From contig JAFWRA010000201.1 in the NCBI GenBank assembly GCA_017508895.1, forward strand, positions 1 to 48,502: a stretch of 48,502 nt of DNA, read 5' to 3'. The position numbers and the translations under genes were made by a program. This DNA comes from Bacteroidales bacterium (GTDB lineage Bacteria; Bacteroidota; Bacteroidia; Bacteroidales; F082). The notes beneath the pieces were generated by a model that was not told the origin of the DNA, made no database searches, and was given only the letters and a program-made list of their open reading frames with translations. Below are positions 42,707 through 48,502 of this stretch, piece after piece. Positions within the stretch are counted from its first letter, which is position 1; each line of letters begins with the position of its first letter.

Positions 42707-45700
42707 ATGAAAAGAGTTTTATTAATTAAAAAAGGAGTCTTCGCCCTCCTCCTTGCCCTCTTCCTCGGCATGGGAACGGCGTATGCCTACGACTTCTCAG
42801 TGGTCGTCTCTGGGAAGACGTTTTACTTCAACCTCATCGACGCCACCCACCATTACGTGGAGGTTACTTATCCAGGAACCTATTCAAATCCTTATGGCGG
42901 TTTTACAAAACCCACTGGAAACATTTCCATTCCTGACGGATTTTATAGTGGTAGCACGCTTTATACGGTGACCAAAATAGGCGATATGGCTTTCTATGGT
43001 TGCTCTGGCCTCACGGGCTCGTTGACCATTCCGAGCACCGTGAATTCGATAGGGGTCGATGCTTTTTATAATTGCAGTGGTTTTTCTGGATCGTTATCCG
43101 TACCTAATTCTGTGACAACGATTGGCAGTTGGGCTTTCTCCAATTGTGGCTTTACGGGCTCACTGACCATCGGCAACGGCGTGACAGTGATAGGTGCTTA
43201 TGCTTTTTATCAATGTGTTAGTTTCACAGGTTCGCTGACTTTAGGCAGTTCCGTGACTTCGATTGGCCAATATGCATTCCAGAATTGTGCAGGCTTCACG
43301 GGCTCGCTTACCATCCCGAGTTCCGTGACCACGATAGGCAATAATGCTTTCCAAAACTGCTTTGGTTTCACGGGTACATTGACCCTTGGCAGTTCCTTGA
43401 CGTCAATAGGCGATAAGGCTTTTTATAACTGCAACAAGTTCACAGGCTCGCTTACCATCCCGAGTTCCGTGACCACGATTGGCGAATCTGCATTCTATAA
43501 TTGCAGAGGCTTTACGGGTTCGCTGTCCATCCCGAATTCCGTGACCACCATAGGCAGCGAGGCTTTCTATTATTGTAATGGCTTCACCGGCATCTTGACC
43601 ATTGGCACTGGCGTGACCTCGATAGGTAAATGTGCTTTCAAGGACTGCACCGGCTTCACCCAATTGAACTACAATGCTATCAATTGCACCCTTTATACCC
43701 TTAATGATAATAACGAACGCGAAACACCTTTTTATGGTTGCGGAGGTACGCTCAACATAGGCAATTCAGTGCAAACAATCCCTAACTTTTTACTTTATCA
43801 TTGTTCAGACTTCACGGGCTCGCTGATCCTCCCGAATTCCGTGACCTCGATAGGCTTATATGCTTTTGATTATTGCAATGGCTTCACGGGCTCGCTGACC
43901 ATCCCGAATTCCGTGACCTCGATAAGTTCGTATGCTTTTAGAGGTTGCACAGGCTTCACGGGAACATTGACGGTCCCGGCTTCCTTGACCTCATTATCCG
44001 ATGGTGCTTTCTCGGACTGCACTGGTTTTACCTATGTGTATTACAATGCTGCCAATTGCGCCGATGTCACCTCTCAAACCTCTCCTTTTTATAATTGCCA
44101 TGGCCAACTTTCCATCGGCAGCTCCGTGCAGAGAATTCCTGCATATATGTTCAAAGACGGCGGCTTCACGGGCTCGTTGACCATTCCGAATTCCGTGACC
44201 TCGATAGGCAATTCGGCTTTCTATTATTGCACTGGTTTCTCAGGCTCGCTGACCCTCTCTGCTGATTTGACTTCGATTGGAAACTATGCTTTCTTTGGTT
44301 GCTCTGGCTTCTCAGGCCCGCTGACCATCGGCAGTGCCGTGACCTCAATAGGCAGTAATTGTTTTTCTAATTTGTTTAACTTGTCCTCACTGACGGTTCT
44401 TCCTAATACGCCGCCCTCCTTGGGCTCAAGCGCGTTCCAAAACGTTCCGACAACCATCCCTGTGTATGTGCCCTGCGCCTCGTTGGAGGACTACCAAGCG
44501 GCCTCGGGCTGGAGCGCCTTCACCAATATGCAATGCCGCGAAACACTGACCGTGTACGAAGGCACATCAACCAACAGAAATGTGCCAGCCTACATCTACT
44601 ATTTCGATGACTTTACGAGAAGCCAGTTCGTCATCCCCTACTACGAACTGGGGGACATGTTAGCCACGCCTATCAGCAGCATGACGTTCTATACCACAAG
44701 TAGCAATGTTCCCTACACCACGACGTGTTCAGCAGATGTCTACCTGAAGGAGGTGGGCTACGGCTCCACCATAAGCGCTTTCGAGCCCAAGAGCTCCGCC
44801 ACCATCGTTTACAGTGGCACTTTAAGCATCGTAAGCACGGGCAGCGGAGGCGAAATGACCATCAATTTCAGCACGCCCTACACTTATAATGGAGGCAGCC
44901 TCTTGGTGGGCATTGAGAACACCGCAAGAGGCGGCTTTAAGAACATTTATTTCTATGGGCAAACCGTCAACGGGGCTTCCATTTCAGGTTCTAACTCCAG
45001 TGGTTTGGACTACGTTCAGCCCACCCAACAGAACTTCATCCCCAAGACCACCTTCGGCTACACGCCATACTTTTGTTCAAGACCCATTGGCCTGACCGCC
45101 ACCAACATCACCCCCAGCTCGGCTGTGCTGGAATGGACCGGATACCAAGACAGCTATACTGTGCAATATAAGTCAGTCGGCGGCTTCTTCTATGATTTCG
45201 AGAACGGTCTGGACGGATGGACCGTCATCCGCAACGGCGAAGGGACTGATGAAACAGACTGGCAAACGGGTAATATTGCACCCTACAGTGGAGAATATGA
45301 GGCCATTTCACGCAGCTGGCATAATGGTAATTCTTATTCAGTCGACAACTGGCTCATCACTCCACGGGTAACCTTGGATGGAACTTTGACTTTCTGGGTG
45401 AAGTGCAATGCGTCTTATCCGGATCATTATCAAGTGTATGTCTCAACAAGCGGCACTGCCATCGACAATTTCTCGCCCCTTAATGAGCGTTCTGTAGCAA
45501 CAGGAGAGTGGACGGAAATCTTTCTCGATCTGAGCATGTATGCCGGGCAGCAAGGTTATGTCGCTATACGCCATGAAGACATAAATATGGATTATCTGGA
45601 GATTGACGACTTCGAAATTTCATACGGAAGCTCATGGATTACGGTCAGTAACGTCACGAGTCCCTTGGCCATTGAAGGCCTCACTCAAGGAACCAGCTAC

Positions 45701-47611
45701 AATTGGCAGGTGAAGGGTCTCAACTGCAGCGGCTACGGTAACTACACTCCGTGGAGTGCCACACACAGCTTCACCACCACCGACTGCGAAACCGTCTTGG
45801 TCGATGCAGACCACCCGTTCACCGAAGGATTTGAAGGCTCCGTCTTTGCACCAATCTGCTGGGAAAGCATACCACTGAACAATCAAAACTATTGGCTAAG
45901 AAGCACAAGCTATGGTCATGATGGCTCATCAGGCAGTGCCTATAGCCAATATTACGGTCCCATCTATTTGGTGCTGCCCGACATCGAGCTTTCGTCAGAT
46001 GCTGTGTCAGCTCAACTCACTTTCTGGTCATCCAATAATTGGATCAATGACTTTGTTGAAGGCAACAATACGGTCGTGCTGCTCGATGGCGACACGGAGA
46101 CGGTGCTTTGGTCGGCTGAAACGGTGAGCCAAAGCTGGGTGGAGACCACCGTCGACCTCAGCGCCTACTTGGGACAGACCATCAGCCTCGCTTTCAAATA
46201 TGCCGGCAATAACGGCAACGGCTGGTATGTCGACGATGTGGAGGTTACAGTCACAAATACTTACAACTTCGTCACCGACGGCAACTGGAACGACGGCAGC
46301 CATTGGAACACAGGCAGTGTGCCTCCCGCGGGCAGCAATGTCATCATCCAGGCTGATGTTACCGTTCCTGCGGGCTACCTTGCCGTGGCCAACGCGGTGA
46401 CGATCAATGGTGGCAGCATCACCGTGGCCGACGGCGGACAGCTGAAACACAACACCCAAGGCCTTGAGGTGACGATGAAGAAGAACATTGAGCCTTATAC
46501 CGATGCAAACGACTTGGACTATTACCTGTTGGCATTTCCTTTCCCGCTGGGCATTGAAATTCCGGCAGCCATGACCGCCAACGAAGGCTGCGACCTCTAC
46601 AAATTCGACTCAGGCGAGCCAAATGCCGAATGGCGCAACCACAAACAGACGCCCATGAGTAATTTTTACCTCGCAAATGGTTATCTCTATGCCAGCCCCG
46701 AGCCCATCGAGATTTCGGTGACAGGCTTGACGATTGCAACTGGTTATGAATCAATGATAAACATTACTCTCGGCTACACCGAAGGCTCGGACAGCCCCTA
46801 CAACGGTTGGGAGCTGTTGGGCAACCCCTTCACCTACAATGCCTACGTCTACCGCCGGACCAGCGACGGAGAGCTGGTGCCGATGGAAGTCATGATGTAT
46901 GACGAGAACGGCGACTTGCAGACCATCACCTGCGGGCCTATCGCCCCGATGCAAGGCTTCTTCGTGCATTTGACGGAGGAGACCACGGTCAGCTTCCGTG
47001 GCAGGGCTCATATAAACGACTACGTCGACCTCGGCCTGCCGAGCGGCCTGCTGTGGGCCACCTGCAACGTGGGTGCCGACAGCCCTGAGGACTACGGCGA
47101 CTACTTCGCCTGGGGCGAAACCACGCCGAAGGATGTCTACAACTGGGACACCTACCAGTATTGTATGGGCAGCAGCTCCACGCTGACCAAGTACTGCAAC
47201 AACTCCAGCTACGGCTACGAGGGCTTCACCGATGATCTGACCACCCTCTTGCCCGAGGACGATGCGGCCACGGCCAACTGGGGCAGCGGCTGGCGCATGC
47301 CCACCGATGAGGAGTGGCAGGAACTCTACAACAACACGACCGTCACTTGGACGACCCAGAACGGCGTGAGCGGACGACTCTTCACAGCTGCGAACGGCAA
47401 CAGTCTCTTCCTGCCCGCCGCTGGCTACCGCTACGATAGCAGTCTCCAATACGCAGGCAGCCGCGGCGACTACTGGTCGAGTTCGCTATACGCGGGCAGC
47501 CCGTACCGCGCGTGGTACTTCTACTTCGGTTCGGGCGATTGCAACGTGAGCAGCGGCTACCGCGGCTACGGTCGAGGTGTGCGTCCCGTGCGTTCTGCTT
47601 CTCAGAACTAA
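42707..47611 (+). CDS. Giant BspA-like LRR adhesin ending in a C-type-lectin-like (FISUMP-type) domain
   Basis: This protein has 1634 residues. The signal peptide is about 1-27 (GMGTAYAYD). LRR_5/BspA repeats span about 90-590 (GSLTIPxSVTxIGxxAFxxCxGF). Then come a beta domain from about 612 (LTVYEGTSTNRNVPAY), Fn3-like segments near 791 and 980, two cleaved-adhesin/MAM-like domains (about 826-975 and 1038-1185), a GNWNDGSHW module (1187-1265) and a C-type-lectin-like tail from about 1442 (YVDLGLPSGLLWATCNVGA ... LFLPAAGYRY ... YWSSSLYAG ... GVRPVR). No type A sorting domain is seen. The last 600 bases are clearly richer in GC. From the beta domain on it parallels the frameshifted gene at 36755-39915. 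It is probably a surface binding protein under the adjacent two-component system. Confidence 0.9.
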   Translation: MKRVLLIKKGVFALLLALFLGMGTAYAYDFSVVVSGKTFYFNLIDATHHYVEVTYPGTYSNPYGGFTKPTGNISIPDGFYSGSTLYTVTKIGDMAFYGCSGLTGSLTIPSTVNSIGVDAFYNCSGFSGSLSVPNSVTTIGSWAFSNCGFTGSLTIGNGVTVIGAYAFYQCVSFTGSLTLGSSVTSIGQYAFQNCAGFTGSLTIPSSVTTIGNNAFQNCFGFTGTLTLGSSLTSIGDKAFYNCNKFTGSLTIPSSVTTIGESAFYNCRGFTGSLSIPNSVTTIGSEAFYYCNGFTGILTIGTGVTSIGKCAFKDCTGFTQLNYNAINCTLYTLNDNNERETPFYGCGGTLNIGNSVQTIPNFLLYHCSDFTGSLILPNSVTSIGLYAFDYCNGFTGSLTIPNSVTSISSYAFRGCTGFTGTLTVPASLTSLSDGAFSDCTGFTYVYYNAANCADVTSQTSPFYNCHGQLSIGSSVQRIPAYMFKDGGFTGSLTIPNSVTSIGNSAFYYCTGFSGSLTLSADLTSIGNYAFFGCSGFSGPLTIGSAVTSIGSNCFSNLFNLSSLTVLPNTPPSLGSSAFQNVPTTIPVYVPCASLEDYQAASGWSAFTNMQCRETLTVYEGTSTNRNVPAYIYYFDDFTRSQFVIPYYELGDMLATPISSMTFYTTSSNVPYTTTCSADVYLKEVGYGSTISAFEPKSSATIVYSGTLSIVSTGSGGEMTINFSTPYTYNGGSLLVGIENTARGGFKNIYFYGQTVNGASISGSNSSGLDYVQPTQQNFIPKTTFGYTPYFCSRPIGLTATNITPSSAVLEWTGYQDSYTVQYKSVGGFFYDFENGLDGWTVIRNGEGTDETDWQTGNIAPYSGEYEAISRSWHNGNSYSVDNWLITPRVTLDGTLTFWVKCNASYPDHYQVYVSTSGTAIDNFSPLNERSVATGEWTEIFLDLSMYAGQQGYVAIRHEDINMDYLEIDDFEISYGSSWITVSNVTSPLAIEGLTQGTSYNWQVKGLNCSGYGNYTPWSATHSFTTTDCETVLVDADHPFTEGFEGSVFAPICWESIPLNNQNYWLRSTSYGHDGSSGSAYSQYYGPIYLVLPDIELSSDAVSAQLTFWSSNNWINDFVEGNNTVVLLDGDTETVLWSAETVSQSWVETTVDLSAYLGQTISLAFKYAGNNGNGWYVDDVEVTVTNTYNFVTDGNWNDGSHWNTGSVPPAGSNVIIQADVTVPAGYLAVANAVTINGGSITVADGGQLKHNTQGLEVTMKKNIEPYTDANDLDYYLLAFPFPLGIEIPAAMTANEGCDLYKFDSGEPNAEWRNHKQTPMSNFYLANGYLYASPEPIEISVTGLTIATGYESMINITLGYTEGSDSPYNGWELLGNPFTYNAYVYRRTSDGELVPMEVMMYDENGDLQTITCGPIAPMQGFFVHLTEETTVSFRGRAHINDYVDLGLPSGLLWATCNVGADSPEDYGDYFAWGETTPKDVYNWDTYQYCMGSSSTLTKYCNNSSYGYEGFTDDLTTLLPEDDAATANWGSGWRMPTDEEWQELYNNTTVTWTTQNGVSGRLFTAANGNSLFLPAAGYRYDSSLQYAGSRGDYWSSSLYAGSPYRAWYFYFGSGDCNVSSGYRGYGRGVRPVRSASQN
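47425..47596 (+). other. Candidate hypervariable region of the lectin-like tail
   Basis: The segment encodes GYRYDSSLQYAGSRGDYW, then SSSLYAGSPYRAWYFYF and VSSGYRGYGRGVRPVR. Between invariant anchors (YWSSSL, AW, VRPVR) sit runs of TAC, CGC, GGC, AGC and GAC codons, which are what adenine mutagenesis of AAC codons would give. 31 of 51 codons end in C. This resembles variable regions of diversity-generating retroelements. However, the whole 3' end of the gene is C-ending-rich, and no template repeat or reverse transcriptase is present in the window. Confidence 0.4.
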
Positions 47612-47648
47612 CCTTTGTTCCGTCACGGGCAAGACGGGCGAGGGGCGG

Positions 47649-47708
47649 GAAAGCCGCTGGGCGGGGCGCGCACGGGAGTGCGCACGGAGGCCCCGCCTGG
47701 CGGCTTTC
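47649..47708 (+). terminator. 60-bp GC-rich hairpin after the adhesin gene
   Basis: Outer arms of 19 bases (GAAAGCCGC..GGCGGGGC and its complement, 17 of 19 paired) enclose a perfect inner stem, GCGCAC-GGGA-GTGCGC, and a bulge. It starts 38 bases after the stop codon. There is no U-tract, so it is either a non-canonical terminator or a DNA cruciform-type element near the candidate variable region. Confidence 0.75.
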
Positions 47709-47720
47709 ATGCAACCATAT

Positions 47721-48008
47721 CCGCAGCAGCCATGTCATCCCAACGCGGGCTTGTGCGCTGGCGGGGATCTATGGCTGCGTCATTACATGTTTCGGCTGCC
47801 CCGGTATGACAGCCCTGCAGCCTGACGCTGTGCCGCAGCAGCCATGTCATCCCAACGCGGGCTTGTGCGCTGGCGGGGATCTATGGCTGCGTCATCGCGT
47901 GTTTCGTCTGCCCCGTTGTGACAGCCCTACAGCCTGACGCTGTGCCGCAGCAGCCATGTCATCCCAACGCGGGCCTGTGCGCTTGCGGGGATCTATGGCT
48001 GCGTCATT
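47721..48008. repeat. 112-bp tandem repeat, two full copies and a partial third
   Basis: Copies begin at 47721, 47833 and 47945 with CCGCAGCAGCCATGTCATCC, and the third stops near 48008 at the tsaD stop codon. Each unit contains an inverted repeat: GCAGCCATgtcATCCC pairs with GGGATctATGGCTGC (47726-47778 in copy 1). ORFs crossing it are repeat-derived and not believed. The 392-base gap 47612-48003 consists of this and the GC-rich hairpin. Confidence 0.9.
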
Positions 48009-48502
48009 CCTTCAAGCTCTGCCGAGCATACGGCACCAAATCCTGGCTCGCGAACTCTCCTTTCAAATACTTGAAATACCCCGCCACAGCGACCATGGCG
48101 GCGTTGTCGGTGGAGTAGGAGAGACGCGGGATGAAGACCTTCCAATGGTATTTTTCGCCTAAGGCGAGCATGGCATCGTGCAAGCCGCTGTTGGCACTCA
48201 CGCCGCCGGCGATGGCCACCGTCTTGATGCCCGTCTGCTTGCTGGCTTTCACCAACTTGTTCATCAGGATGTCGATGATGGTCTTCTGCACCGAGGCGCA
48301 GAGGTCGGCCTTGTTTTCCTCGATGAAGTTCGGGTTGAGCTTCAGGTTGTCGCGGACGGTGTATAAGATACTGGTCTTCAGTCCACTGAAGCTGTAGTCT
48401 AAGTCGGGAATCTGGGGCTTGGCGAAGGTGAAGGCATCAGGATTACCTATCTTGGCTAGCTTGTCGATGACGGGACCGCCAGGGTAGGGCAGGCCGAGGA
48501 TC
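48004..48502 (-). CDS. tsaD: tRNA N6-adenosine threonylcarbamoyltransferase TsaD, C-terminal part
   Basis: Only the last 166 codons are inside the window, and the 5' part lies beyond 48502. Readable motifs are LGLPYPGGPVIDKLAKIGNP, DYSFSGLKTSILY, TVAIAGGVSANSGL and the closing PRLSYSTDNAAMVAVAGY, all typical of the TsaD/Gcp/Kae1 ASKHA fold. TsaD transfers the threonylcarbamoyl group to A37 of ANN-decoding tRNAs together with TsaB and TsaE, and is generally essential. The coding sequence ends right inside the third copy of the 112-bp repeat. The AGGVSANSGL nucleotide-binding loop appears intact. Confidence 0.95.
   Translation of the reverse strand, partial: ILGLPYPGGPVIDKLAKIGNPDAFTFAKPQIPDLDYSFSGLKTSILYTVRDNLKLNPNFIEENKADLCASVQKTIIDILMNKLVKASKQTGIKTVAIAGGVSANSGLHDAMLALGEKYHWKVFIPRLSYSTDNAAMVAVAGYFKYLKGEFASQDLVPYARQSLKE

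Noticed and set aside
47512..47937. Plus-strand ORFs across the end of the adhesin gene and the 112-bp repeats
   Set aside because: They are out of frame with the adhesin and are extended by repeat DNA, giving repeated VIPTRACALAGIYG-type peptides with no protein features.
1..48502. Phage lambda genome, suggested by the identical length of 48502 bases
   Set aside because: No phage genes or cos ends are present; the content is Bacteroidota chromosomal DNA and the length is a coincidence of windowing.

Overview
The window is chromosomal DNA from a member of the Bacteroidota, most likely an uncultivated gut- or rumen-type member of the order Bacteroidales. The evidence is several promoters of the TTG-(about 20 bp)-TAnnTTTG type, type IX secretion (T9SS) C-terminal sorting domains, BspA-like leucine-rich-repeat surface proteins, a C10 (streptopain-like) protease, a FeoA-FeoB fusion, a BtuG-type surface lipoprotein and two Bacteroidota-type AAA ATPases. 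The organism cannot be named more precisely from the sequence. No tRNA, rRNA, transposase, phage gene or CRISPR array was seen.

Layout. (1) 1-5473 is a cobalamin-riboswitch-led vitamin B12 acquisition operon: a T9SS-sorted protein with three copies of an unusual domain, a second T9SS surface protein, a BtuG-like beta-propeller lipoprotein, a 54-residue cysteine-rich CWC protein and a BtuF-like binding lipoprotein. BtuB and BtuCD are not present. (2) 5708-15426 is mostly housekeeping and accessory single genes: a DUF4143-type ATPase behind a 33-bp-spaced motif array, a small secreted protein, feoAB with its small Cys-rich partner, a short beta-repeat protein, a secreted protein of unknown function coupled to dgt (dGTPase), and an AAA-ATPase/PD-(D/E)XK protein. 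(3) 15485-36330 holds three transcription units of giant secreted proteins, each closed by a near-identical terminator. The first two start from a duplicated 156-bp promoter segment and share a 3'-end coding module. The third is a C10 protease fused to LRR and EF-hand-like modules. (4) 36361-48003 is a two-component locus: a frameshifted adhesin, a TPR histidine kinase, a NarL-type regulator and a 1634-residue LRR-adhesin ending in a C-type-lectin-like tail. (5) The window ends in the 3' part of tsaD on the minus strand.

The most interesting region is 36755-47708. The kinase operon and the giant adhesin gene carry the same 16-bp palindrome (15 of 16 identical), each exactly 22 bp before a TAnnTTTG box, so the regulator probably controls both itself and the adhesin. 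The adhesin tail has the composition and motif pattern of the C-type-lectin variable regions mutated by diversity-generating retroelements, and a 60-bp GC-rich hairpin follows it. No reverse transcriptase or template repeat is in the window, so this remains a hypothesis. The upstream paralogue has the same domain layout but a one-base deletion that separates its tail.
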